From NCBI RefSeq assembly GCF_000331735.1, contig NC_020126.1, forward strand, positions 3,534,001 through 3,598,000: 64,000 nucleotides of DNA, read 5' to 3'. This DNA comes from Myxococcus stipitatus DSM 14675. GTDB taxonomy: Bacteria; Myxococcota; Myxococcia; Myxococcales; Myxococcaceae. The notes beneath the pieces are model-generated. The model had not been told where the DNA came from. It did no database searches and worked only from the letters and a program-made list of their open reading frames with translations. The position numbers and the translations under genes are program-made. This document shows, in pieces, positions 33,237 to 42,351 of the stretch (the stretch's first letter is position 1; every line of letters starts with the position of its first letter).

Positions 33237-33965
33237 CTAGCCCTCGCCGGAAGGACGGTTCTTCCGCAGCGTGTGCATCGCGGCCAGCCACAGCCGCGCC
33301 TCCTTGCGCGTGAGCCGTGAGCGACGCAGCGGCGCGAAGAGGTCTCGGAGGCCGGTGCGTCCGGGCTGCTCGTCGATGAGGAATCCCCCCGACGTCAGCA
33401 CCTCCCCGAGCGTCGACTCCACCTGCGCCAGCTCCGTGTCCGTGGCCGCCACCGGAAGGGGACCGGGCGGCGGAGCCTGCTGCTCCAGCGTGGCCACGCG
33501 GACCTCATAGGCATACAACAGTACGGCCTGCGCCAGGTTGATGGAGGGCTGCTCCGGCGCGGTGGGCACCGCGGACAGGTCATGACAGCGCTCCACCTCC
33601 GCGTTGGTCAGCCCGCTGCGCTCATCCCCGAAGACCACCGCCACGGTGCCCTGGGCCGCGCGCGACACCAGCTCCTCGCCCACCGCGCGCGGGGGCAACC
33701 GGCGCTTCCCCTCCACCTTGCGCGAGCTGGTCCCCACCACCCAGACACAGTCGGCGATGGCCTCGTCCAGCGTCGCCGCCCTGCGGGCTCCGTCCAGCAC
33801 GTCCTCGGCATGGACCGCCAGCCGGCGCGCGGGCGTCAAATCCTCCACCTCGGGCGTCACCCAGACCCAATCCGACAGACCGCAGTTCTTGAGCGCGCGA
33901 GCCGCGGCACCCAGGTTCTCCGCGTTGCGCGGACGCATCAGGACAAAACGAACGGGCAGCACCAT
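33237..33965 (-). CDS. trmJ: tRNA 2'-O-methyltransferase, TrmJ family
   Basis: 242 residues, SPOUT fold. Motif 1: RPRNAENLGAAARALKN near the N terminus. Motif 2: VVFGDERSGLTNAEVERC (about 110-127). Motif 3: PSINLAQAVLLYAYEV (about 139-154), forming the knotted cofactor site. TrmJ methylates the ribose of nucleotide 32 in the tRNA anticodon loop. The C-terminal helical extension is of usual length. The gene diverges from the alpha-2-macroglobulin gene. Confidence 0.88.
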   Translation of the reverse strand: MVLPVRFVLMRPRNAENLGAAARALKNCGLSDWVWVTPEVEDLTPARRLAVHAEDVLDGARRAATLDEAIADCVWVVGTSSRKVEGKRRLPPRAVGEELVSRAAQGTVAVVFGDERSGLTNAEVERCHDLSAVPTAPEQPSINLAQAVLLYAYEVRVATLEQQAPPPGPLPVAATDTELAQVESTLGEVLTSGGFLIDEQPGRTGLRDLFAPLRRSRLTRKEARLWLAAMHTLRKNRPSGEG

Positions 33966-34009
33966 GCGCGGCGCACCTTACCGCCTTCCGAGCCCGGGGC
34001 CTTGGGCCG

Positions 34010-34038
34010 TTGACCCGGACTCGGGGCCCTCCTATAGC
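34010..34038 (+). promoter_or_regulatory. Strong sigma-70 promoter for the alpha-2-macroglobulin/PBP1C unit
   Basis: TTGACC (34010-34015), 17-base spacer, TATAGC (34033-34038). The match to consensus is good. The expected transcript has a leader of about 180 bases before the ATG at 34227, room for post-transcriptional control. The gap 33966-34226 holds no gene. Confidence 0.6.
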
Positions 34039-34226
34039 GTGACGCCATCGACCGCTGGGTGAGCACTCGGAGGCCACCAAGAGTGTGGCTCCGGATACAC
34101 CATGTGGGCGCCGGGACGCGCGGGGGACGCACCGGAGCCGTGGGCAGTCGGCCTCACCCCCTCGGATTCCGACGTGTGCGGTGTCGGCACGTCACGTGAA
34201 AAACAGGCGGCATCCTCGGAGGAACC

Positions 34227-37200
34227 ATGGGTTCGCAGTCCGTCGTCACGACCTCACCCCCTCGCGCATGGCGCGCGAGCGGGCTCTTCGCGCTGCTCCT
34301 GGCGGGCACCGCGCTCACGGGCTGTAAGAAAGAGGGAGAGCCCGCGGCCGCGCCGCCGGCCACCACCGGAACGTCGGCCGCCACCGCGCCGCTCGCCGCG
34401 GGGGAGGACGCCGGAACCTCCCTCGTCGCGACGCCGGAGCCCGTCAAGCCGGAGTCCATCGTCCCCATCATCCGCACGCTGGGCGCGGAGGGCTCGCTGC
34501 CCGAGGGCCTCGTCGTCGAGCTGGCGCGCTCACTGAGCCCTCACGACAACAGCGTGATGCCGGGCACGACCTTCTCGCTGACGCCCCCGGTCCCCGGGAG
34601 CCTGAGTTGGACTGGCGGGTCCACGCTCACCTTCAAGCCCACGTCCGACGCCTTCGCCTTCGGGGCCGAGTACACCTTCTCGCTCGATGCGCTCCGGACC
34701 GAGGGGGGCGTGGTGAAGCCTCCCTCGCCGGGGGCGTGGGCCTACAAGTTCAAGACGCCCGCGTTCCGCTTCGTGCGCTTGCGGCCGATGCAGGTCGAGG
34801 TCGGCAAGCACTCGGCCGTGGTGGACCTCGAGTTCACGGGCCCGGTGGACGCGAACGCCCTGCGCGGGCGCGGGACGTTCCAGGTCGGCGGAGAGACCGT
34901 GTCCTCGGTGACCTGGCGCTCCGTCCCCGAGTTCCGGAACGTCGTCAACGCCGTGCTGACCCATCCGGGCATCAAGCCAGGAGCGGAGGTCCGCTTCGCG
35001 CTGGCCCCGGGGCTGACCTCGTCGGTGGCGTCGAAGGCGGTCGCCCCCGCGACGGACGCATCGGTCGTCCTGCGCGGCGGCAAGCGCATGGACATCACCA
35101 GCATCAAGCGCGACGAAGGCGCCATGGGCTTCTTCCTGGAAGTCTCCTGCCGCGACGTGGACATGGGCGAGGCGCTGAGCACCCGGTCCAACGACGAGTA
35201 CGACTCCTACTACTGGGACTCGCGCAACCGGGGCTGCGTGCTGGATGACGCCATGGCCGAGTCGGCCATCCGCGTGTCTCCACCGGTCAAGGTGTCGGTG
35301 ATTCCCGCGCGGCGCGGCTTCCGCATCTTCGGCGACTTCAAGCGAGGCACGTACACGGTGCGCATCGCCGGCGGCGCCACGTCCGTGGGCGGAGGCACGC
35401 TGCTGGCGGACTTCGAGCGGGGCATCACCATCCCCGCGAGGAAGCCGCAGCTCTCGTTCTCCTCGACGGGTCGCTACCTGCCGCGCAGCGCGTGGCGGAA
35501 CCTGCCGCTCCAGCACCTCAACCTGGACAGCGTGGAGCTCATCGTCCGCAACGTGCCGCCGGAGAACCTGGTCTTCTGGATGAGCGACGACGAGCGGGAG
35601 ACAGCGGACGAGCGCACCTCCAACGTGGTGGTGAAGAAGACGCTGTCGCTCCAGTCGCCCGTGGACACCCTGGTCACCACCTACGTGGACGTGGCCACGC
35701 TGGTGCCCGCGACGACGCGGGGGCTGGTGGAAGTCTCCGTGCGGAAGAGCGGCATGGAGGCCGCCTCGCGCATCCTCCTCACGGACCTGAGCCTCGTCGC
35801 CAAGCGCGGAGGCCCGGTGCCCGGCTCCACGGACCAGGGAGAGGTCTGGGTGTGGGCGCTCGGCATGGAGAGCACCGACCCGGTGTCGGGTGTCGAGGTG
35901 TCGCTGGTGAAGAAGAGCGGGCAGTCCGTGGCCCGCTGTGTCACCAAGGGCGCGGATGGGTGCGTGCTCCGCGTGCCCGCGCCGGGCGCGGATGACAGCG
36001 CGCCTTTCGCCCTCATCGCCCGCCAGGGGGAGGAGCTGACGTACCTGAAGTACAGCGAGCTGGGGACGGAGATCGCCAACTCGGACGTGCAGGGTGAGCC
36101 GTACCGCTCCGAGAAGGCCTACCGGGCCTCCCTCTGGTCGGACCGGGGCGTGTACCGGCCGGGCGACACCGCGCACCTGGCCGCGGTGCTGCGCGGCGTG
36201 AATGACCTGGCGCCGCCCGTGGGCATGCCGGTGGAGCTGGTGGTGTTGGACCCGCGTGAGCGGGAGCTGAAGAAGGTGCCGCTGAAGACGAACGACGCGG
36301 GCCTCGTGTCGCTCGACGTGCCCTTCGAGGCGTTCCAGGACACGGGCCGCTACCACGTGACGCTGAAGGTGGCGGACCGGGAGCTGGCCTCGTACGGCTT
36401 CAGCGTGGAGGAGTTCGTCCCGGAGCGGATGAAGGTGACCGCGGCCGCGCAGGCTCCGGGCTACGTGCAGGGCGTGGAGATTCCCGTCGCGGTGGAGGCC
36501 GCCTACCTCTTCGGTGGCTCCGCCGAGGGCAGCCCCGTGGAGCTCAACTGCCGGCTGCTGCCGTCGGACTACAAGCCGAAGGAGAACGCCCAGTTCACCT
36601 ACGGCCTGTGGCGACAGGATGGAAAGGAGCCTCGCCCCGTCACGCTGGGGCAGGCGAAGGGCACGCTCGATGCGAAGGGCCAGGCGGTGCTCAACTGTCC
36701 GGCGCTGGCGGCCATGGGCGGGCTGCGCGGCGGCGCGAAGCTCAGCGCGCTGGCCAGCGTCTTCGAGTCCGGCAGCGGCCGCTCCACGGTGAACGAGGCC
36801 AGCGTGCCCGTGCACCCGGAGCGCTACTACGTGGGCCTCCAGGCCAACACCAAGAAGGTGCAGGCGGGCAAGCCGTTCACGGTGCAGGGCGTGGTGGTGG
36901 ACTGGGACGGCAAGCTCGCGGGGGCGTCGCTGGCGCCGCAGTCCGTGGAGGTGGAGTACGTCCGGCTGGAAGAGGAGTACGGCTTCACCTACGACGAGGA
37001 CGAAGGCTATGAGCGCTACCAGCGCTTCCTGCGGCCGATGCGGGAAGGCCGCGTCACGACGAAGGTGTCGGGAGGCCGCTTCAACGTCACCGTGACGCCC
37101 GGCGCGGATTCCGCGGGCTATCTGGTGCGCGTGCGGTCCGGCAACGCGCAGACGGACCTGGAGCTGGAGGGCGAGGGCCGCTACTACTGGTGGGGCGGGG

Positions 37201-39977
37201 GCTCGCGCGTGGAGCAGACGCCGCGCCCGCTCAAGCCCACGTCGCTGGACGTCGCCGTGCCGGCGCAGGCGCGGGTGGGGCAGCCGTTCACCGTGAAGGT
37301 CAAGGCGCCCTACAAGGGCCGGATGCTCTTCACGGTGGAGACGGACCGCGTCCTCGCCACCGAGTGGAAGGCCGTGGAGCCGGGCGAGGTGACGTGGAGC
37401 TTCACGCCCAAGGAGTTCGCTCCCAACGTCTACGTGAGCACCTTCCTGGTGAAGGACCCGCACCTCGAGTCCGCCGAGGCGTTCATGCCGGACCGCGCGT
37501 TCGGCATCTCCAGCGTGACGCTGGAGCCGGTGGACTTCACGCAGGCGGTGACGATGAACGTGCCCAAGGAGGTCCGCTCCAACGACACGCTCACGGTGGA
37601 CCTGGACCTGGGCGCGCTGGAGGGCGCGACGTACGCCACGGTGGCGGTGGTGGACGAGGGCATCCTCTCCCTCACGCGCTTCCAGAGCCCCGACCCCATC
37701 AAGCAGCTCTTCACCAAGCGGGCCCTCGGGGTCGGGACCTTCGAGACCATCGGCTGGACGTTGCTGATTCCTCCGGGGGGCAGCTCCCGCTCCACGGGTG
37801 GTGACGCGGAAGGCGATGCGAGCGGCCGCGTGCAGCCCGTCAAGCCGGTGGCGCTGTGGAGCGGCGTGGTGCCGGTGCCCGCCAACGGCAAGCTGCGCGT
37901 GCCCTTCAAGCTGCCGCAGTACCGGGGCGCGGTGCGGGTGATGGCGGTGACGGCCGGGGCCAAGCGCGTGGGGCGCGCGAGCGCGCAGGTGCTCGTGAGA
38001 GATCCGCTGGTGCTCCAGACGACGCTGCCGCGCTTCCTCACGCAGAACGACGAAATCCAGGTGCCCGTCTTCATCACCAACCTGTCCGGCAAGCCGCAGG
38101 ACGTGAAGGTGACGCTGAGCGCGGAGTCGCTCCCGGTGCCGGGGCTCGAGATGCCCTCCACGGGCACGTCGCCCTTGCAGTTGCTGGGCAAGAGCGAGGG
38201 CCGGGCGCGGGTGGAGGATGGCAAGTCCACGACCTTCGTCTTCCAGGCGCGCGCCGTGCAGTCGGTGGGCGCGGCGCGGCTGAGTGTCGTGGTGGAGGGC
38301 GGCGGGTACACGTCGAAGGAGACGCTGGACGTGCCGCTGTCACCCGCGGGGCCGCGTGAGCGGCGCGTGCAGCGCATCGAGCTGGCGCAGGGCGTGACGG
38401 ATGTCTCGAAGTTCCTCCAGGGGTGGACGCCGACGACGGAGCGCTCCACGTTGTGGGTGACGACCAATCCGTATGCACAGTCGCTCCAGCACCTCTCGTA
38501 TCTGGCGCGCTACCCGTATGGCTGCGTGGAGCAGACGACGTCCTCGACGCGTCCGCTGCTCTTCGTGTCGGAGCTGGTGGACAACATCGACCCCACGCTC
38601 ACGCAGGGGGGCTCGCTGGCGGACATGGTGACGTCCGGCATCAACCGGGTGCTGTCGATGCAGACGTCGTCGGGCGGCTTCGGCTACTGGCCGGGCTCCA
38701 CGGACCCGGTGGAGTGGGGCACCGCGTACGCGACGCACATGCTGATGGACGCGCAGAAGCAGAAGTACCTGGTGCCGCAGGACCGGCTGGACGACGCGCT
38801 CAAGTGGATGGGCGACACGCTCAACACCTACGAGGGGCGTGAGCTGCGCGCGAGCGGCTACCCCGAGCGCGCGGAGGCCTACATGCACTACGTGCTGGCG
38901 CTGTCCGGCAAGGGCCGCAAGGCGCGGGTGCAGAAGCTGGTGGAGGCGCTGGCGGTGAAGGCGAAGACGAAGGCGCTGGAGGGCCAGGAGCGTGAGGAGG
39001 AGTACATGCTGAAGGCCGCGCTGTATCTCGCGGGAGACCGCCGCTACGAGAAGGAGCTTCGCAACCCGGACCTGTCGCCCGTCACCGACGAGCGGAACAA
39101 CTCCTGGTCCTTCTACTCGGACCGTCGTCGTCGCGGCTTCATGCTGAGCACCTTCCAGGACCTGTTCGGCAAGGACGCCGCGGGCGAGCCCCTGGCGGCC
39201 ATGGTGGCCGAGTCGCTCCAGTCGCATCCGAGCGGCTGGTACACGACGCAGGAGCTGGTCTGGGGCATCACCGGCCTGGGCAAGCGACTGACGGGTGTGT
39301 CCTCCCAGTTCACCCCGCCGGTGTTGACGGTGGACGGCAAGGCGATGGCGGCGCAGCAGAACAAGGAGTCGCGCGCGTCGGACCGCACGTGGGCACTGGC
39401 GCGGGCCAGCGAGCGCAAGCAGCTCCAGCTCGACGTGAAGGCGAAGGACGAGGGCCGGCTGTACCTCGTGCTGAGCAGCGAGGGCGTGCGCTCGGACGGA
39501 CAGGTGCGCATGGGCGGCCAGGGCCTGGTGCTGACGCGCAAGTACCGCAAGCAGGATGGCTCGGAGCTGAGCCTGAATGCGTCGCCGGTGGCGCTGGCGG
39601 AGCTCATCTACGTGGAGCTGGAGCTGAAGAACACCACGGGTGAGCGGGTGCAGAACCTCGCGCTGGTGGACCGACTGCCTGCGGGCTGGGAGATCGAGAA
39701 CGCCCGGCTGGGCCGAGGCGGCTCGGTGGACTGGGTGTCCGGCGACGCGCTGTGGGTGCCCGACTACGTGAACATCCGCGATGACCGGATGGAGGTCTTC
39801 GGTGCGCTCAACGCGAAGGAGTCGAAGAAGGTCATCTACGCGGTGCGCGCGGTGACGGCGGGCTCCTTCACGCTGCCCACGGTGGAGGTCGAGGCCATGT
39901 ACGACCCGCGCATCTGGGCGCGCGAGGCGGGCGGCACGGTGCAGGTGTCCGGCCCGTGGAAGGACAGCCTGCTCTGA
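34227..39977 (+). CDS. Bacterial alpha-2-macroglobulin lipoprotein
   Basis: 1916 residues, matching the large bacterial alpha-2-macroglobulin class. Lipoprotein signal ends TALTGCKK (Cys33), then a disordered linker and repeated macroglobulin-like beta domains (ASLWSDRGVYRPGDTAHLAAVLRG near 635; FVPERMKVTA). The thioester site GCVEQ is intact (Cys1433, Gln1436), so it should covalently trap a protease that cuts its bait region. The receptor-like C-terminal domain ends VQVSGPWKD. Lipid-anchored and periplasm-facing. GGAGG precedes the ATG. pbpC begins 1 base after the stop, the classic pairing. Confidence 0.94.
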   Translation: MGSQSVVTTSPPRAWRASGLFALLLAGTALTGCKKEGEPAAAPPATTGTSAATAPLAAGEDAGTSLVATPEPVKPESIVPIIRTLGAEGSLPEGLVVELARSLSPHDNSVMPGTTFSLTPPVPGSLSWTGGSTLTFKPTSDAFAFGAEYTFSLDALRTEGGVVKPPSPGAWAYKFKTPAFRFVRLRPMQVEVGKHSAVVDLEFTGPVDANALRGRGTFQVGGETVSSVTWRSVPEFRNVVNAVLTHPGIKPGAEVRFALAPGLTSSVASKAVAPATDASVVLRGGKRMDITSIKRDEGAMGFFLEVSCRDVDMGEALSTRSNDEYDSYYWDSRNRGCVLDDAMAESAIRVSPPVKVSVIPARRGFRIFGDFKRGTYTVRIAGGATSVGGGTLLADFERGITIPARKPQLSFSSTGRYLPRSAWRNLPLQHLNLDSVELIVRNVPPENLVFWMSDDERETADERTSNVVVKKTLSLQSPVDTLVTTYVDVATLVPATTRGLVEVSVRKSGMEAASRILLTDLSLVAKRGGPVPGSTDQGEVWVWALGMESTDPVSGVEVSLVKKSGQSVARCVTKGADGCVLRVPAPGADDSAPFALIARQGEELTYLKYSELGTEIANSDVQGEPYRSEKAYRASLWSDRGVYRPGDTAHLAAVLRGVNDLAPPVGMPVELVVLDPRERELKKVPLKTNDAGLVSLDVPFEAFQDTGRYHVTLKVADRELASYGFSVEEFVPERMKVTAAAQAPGYVQGVEIPVAVEAAYLFGGSAEGSPVELNCRLLPSDYKPKENAQFTYGLWRQDGKEPRPVTLGQAKGTLDAKGQAVLNCPALAAMGGLRGGAKLSALASVFESGSGRSTVNEASVPVHPERYYVGLQANTKKVQAGKPFTVQGVVVDWDGKLAGASLAPQSVEVEYVRLEEEYGFTYDEDEGYERYQRFLRPMREGRVTTKVSGGRFNVTVTPGADSAGYLVRVRSGNAQTDLELEGEGRYYWWGGGSRVEQTPRPLKPTSLDVAVPAQARVGQPFTVKVKAPYKGRMLFTVETDRVLATEWKAVEPGEVTWSFTPKEFAPNVYVSTFLVKDPHLESAEAFMPDRAFGISSVTLEPVDFTQAVTMNVPKEVRSNDTLTVDLDLGALEGATYATVAVVDEGILSLTRFQSPDPIKQLFTKRALGVGTFETIGWTLLIPPGGSSRSTGGDAEGDASGRVQPVKPVALWSGVVPVPANGKLRVPFKLPQYRGAVRVMAVTAGAKRVGRASAQVLVRDPLVLQTTLPRFLTQNDEIQVPVFITNLSGKPQDVKVTLSAESLPVPGLEMPSTGTSPLQLLGKSEGRARVEDGKSTTFVFQARAVQSVGAARLSVVVEGGGYTSKETLDVPLSPAGPRERRVQRIELAQGVTDVSKFLQGWTPTTERSTLWVTTNPYAQSLQHLSYLARYPYGCVEQTTSSTRPLLFVSELVDNIDPTLTQGGSLADMVTSGINRVLSMQTSSGGFGYWPGSTDPVEWGTAYATHMLMDAQKQKYLVPQDRLDDALKWMGDTLNTYEGRELRASGYPERAEAYMHYVLALSGKGRKARVQKLVEALAVKAKTKALEGQEREEEYMLKAALYLAGDRRYEKELRNPDLSPVTDERNNSWSFYSDRRRRGFMLSTFQDLFGKDAAGEPLAAMVAESLQSHPSGWYTTQELVWGITGLGKRLTGVSSQFTPPVLTVDGKAMAAQQNKESRASDRTWALARASERKQLQLDVKAKDEGRLYLVLSSEGVRSDGQVRMGGQGLVLTRKYRKQDGSELSLNASPVALAELIYVELELKNTTGERVQNLALVDRLPAGWEIENARLGRGGSVDWVSGDALWVPDYVNIRDDRMEVFGALNAKESKKVIYAVRAVTAGSFTLPTVEVEAMYDPRIWAREAGGTVQVSGPWKDSLL

Positions 39978-39978
39978 C

Positions 39979-42351
39979 ATGCGTCGCTTCCGCCACCTCC
40001 TGAAGAAGCTGGGTTGGACCGCCGTGGGGGTGTTGAGCCTCATGGCGGTGGGGGTGGCGGCGGCGTGGTGGGTGCCGCTGCCGTCGCGCCTCACCGCGCC
40101 GCCCTCCGTGGTGATGGAGTACCGCGACGGGACACCGGCGCATGTGTTCCTCGCGCCGGATGAGCGGTGGCGAATCGCCGCGCCGGTGGAGCGCATCGAC
40201 CCGGCGTACCTCCGGGCGCTGTTGGCACTGGAGGACAAGCGCTTCTATGCACACCCGGGCGTGGACCCGCTCGCGGTGGTGCGCGCCGCCGCGCTGAATG
40301 TGACGCGGGGGCGCCGGGTGTCGGGAGCGTCCACGCTGACGATGCAGTTGGTGCGGGTGCTGGAGCCTCGCCCGCGCACGCTCTCGTCGAAGGTGGTGGA
40401 GTCATTCCGCGCGATGCAGTTGGAGCTGCGGCTGACGAAGGAGGAGGTGCTGGCGGCGTATCTCCAGTTCGTGCCGTACGGGCGAAACGTGGAGGGAGTG
40501 GAGGCGGCGGCGCTGGCGTACTTCGGCCACACGGCGGCGCACCTGAGTCCGGCGGAGATAGCGACGCTGCTGGCGGTGCCTCAGAACCCGAACCGCCGGT
40601 TCCCGGTGCCGGAGAACCAGGCACGGCTGAGGGCGGCTCGGGACGAAGTGGCGCGGCGGCTCCTGGACGTGGAGGCGCTGCCGAGAGGGCCGGAGGAGGC
40701 GAGTGTCTCGAAGGAGCAGGTGCTGGAGGAGGTGCGTGCCTCCTCGGTGCCGCGAGAGATGAAGGCGTTTCCACGCGAGGCGCCCCATGCCGCGGTGTGG
40801 CTGAAGGGCCAGCGTCCCGGGCAGGCACTGCTGCGGACGACGTTGGACGCGGGCACGCAGCGGCTGGTGGAGCGGCTGATGCGGGATGCGGCCGTGACGC
40901 TGCTGCCGAAGGGCATCCACAACGGGACGGCGGTGGTGGTGGACCGGGAGCAGGGAGGTGTGCTCGCGCTGGTGGGGAACTTCGACTTCTTCGACGAGAA
41001 GCACGGAGGGCAGATCGTGGGCTTCGTGACGCCGCGCTCTCCGGGCTCGACGCTCAAGCCGCTGCTCTATGCGATGGGCATCGACCTGGGAATGGTGGGC
41101 CCCGAGCAGCTCGTGGCGGACATCCCCATGACGTATGGGGGCTACTCCCCGCGCAACTTCGACGGCCGCTTCCTGGGGTTGGTGCGGCTGGAGTACGCGC
41201 TCTCCCAATCGCTCAACATGCCCTTCGTGCGGCTGCTGGAGCGAGTGGGCGTGGAGCGCTTCCTGGGGGCGCTGCGTGGCGCGGGTACCACCAGCCTGGT
41301 CGCGGAGCCGGGGCACTACGGCCTGTCGGCGGCGGTGGGGGGCATCGAGATGACGCCGATGGAGGTGGCCGGGGTGTACGTCGCGCTGGCGGGGGATGGG
41401 CGGACGCGGCCCTTGCGGTTGCTGGAGGAAGGGCAGCCACGAGAGGACCCCGTGGAGGTGATGTCACCCGGCGCGGCGTGGCTGACGCGCAAGGCCCTGG
41501 CCATCCGAGACCGGCCCGACTTTCCGGAGCGACGTCGGCTGACGGGGTTGCCCGCGCGCGTGCACTGGAAGACGGGGACCAGCTTCGGACACCGGGATGC
41601 GTGGGCGGTGGGCTCGGGGCCTCGGCACACGGCGGTGGTGTGGCTGGGCAACTTCGACCACTCGCCCAGCGTGCACCTGGTGGGCGCGGACGCCGCGGGG
41701 CCGGTGCTGTTCGACATCCTGGAGGGCGTGGGGCCTCGGGGCCGCTCATTGCCGGACGAGGATGTGAACGCGCCCAATGACCTGATGCGCGTGGAGGTGT
41801 GTGCGTACTCGGGCCACCTGCCGACGGAGGCGTGTACCCAGCGCAAGGAGGTCTACGCGAGGCGCACCTCGGTGCCCACCGCGCGCTGTCCCTATCACCA
41901 GCGGGTGGAGGTGGACGTGGCCACGGGGCTCGCGGTGGGGCCGACGTGCCGGGCGGGACGGGAGACCGAGTCGCGCGTCTTCGTCACCTGGCCCGCCACC
42001 ATCCGCCGCTGGCTGGAGGAACAGCATCGCCGGCTGCCCGAGCCCCCCTCGGCGGCGCCCGGCTGTGAGCCCGGTGGTGAGCGTGCCGCCCCGAGCATCG
42101 TCTCGCCGGGGGCGGGTCACATCACCCTGCTGATTCCGGGGGTGCCTCCGGAGAAGCAGGAGCTGCCGCTGGAGGCGGAGGCTTCCCACGAGCGAGCGCT
42201 CACGTGGTTCGTGGACGGAGCGCTGCTGGGCACCGCGCGCGCGGACGAGCGGATGTGGTGGACCCCCTCGGTGGGGACCCACGAAATCCTCGTCACGGAT
42301 GACCGAGGGCTCACCGCGAAGCGCACGCACACCGTTCGCGAGCACCGCTAA
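39979..42351 (+). CDS. pbpC: Penicillin-binding protein 1C
   Basis: 790 residues. One N-terminal membrane helix, then a GT51 glycosyltransferase domain with catalytic Glu85 in LALEDKRFYAHPGVDP and STLTMQLVR. The transpeptidase domain has SxxK at Ser357-Lys360 (STLK), SLN at 411-413 and KTGTS at 531-535. The C-terminal BiPBP_C beta domain (about 690-790) defines PBP1C. It polymerises and may crosslink peptidoglycan. Paired with alpha-2-macroglobulin, it is thought to help repair the wall after protease breach. The stop overlaps the CotH gene's stop tail to tail. Confidence 0.94.
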   Translation: MRRFRHLLKKLGWTAVGVLSLMAVGVAAAWWVPLPSRLTAPPSVVMEYRDGTPAHVFLAPDERWRIAAPVERIDPAYLRALLALEDKRFYAHPGVDPLAVVRAAALNVTRGRRVSGASTLTMQLVRVLEPRPRTLSSKVVESFRAMQLELRLTKEEVLAAYLQFVPYGRNVEGVEAAALAYFGHTAAHLSPAEIATLLAVPQNPNRRFPVPENQARLRAARDEVARRLLDVEALPRGPEEASVSKEQVLEEVRASSVPREMKAFPREAPHAAVWLKGQRPGQALLRTTLDAGTQRLVERLMRDAAVTLLPKGIHNGTAVVVDREQGGVLALVGNFDFFDEKHGGQIVGFVTPRSPGSTLKPLLYAMGIDLGMVGPEQLVADIPMTYGGYSPRNFDGRFLGLVRLEYALSQSLNMPFVRLLERVGVERFLGALRGAGTTSLVAEPGHYGLSAAVGGIEMTPMEVAGVYVALAGDGRTRPLRLLEEGQPREDPVEVMSPGAAWLTRKALAIRDRPDFPERRRLTGLPARVHWKTGTSFGHRDAWAVGSGPRHTAVVWLGNFDHSPSVHLVGADAAGPVLFDILEGVGPRGRSLPDEDVNAPNDLMRVEVCAYSGHLPTEACTQRKEVYARRTSVPTARCPYHQRVEVDVATGLAVGPTCRAGRETESRVFVTWPATIRRWLEEQHRRLPEPPSAAPGCEPGGERAAPSIVSPGAGHITLLIPGVPPEKQELPLEAEASHERALTWFVDGALLGTARADERMWWTPSVGTHEILVTDDRGLTAKRTHTVREHR

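Noticed and set aside
34530-37463. 977-codon open frame on the minus strand
   Set aside because: Antisense to the alpha-2-macroglobulin gene; repetitive Arg/His/Leu text typical of shadow frames in GC-rich DNA.
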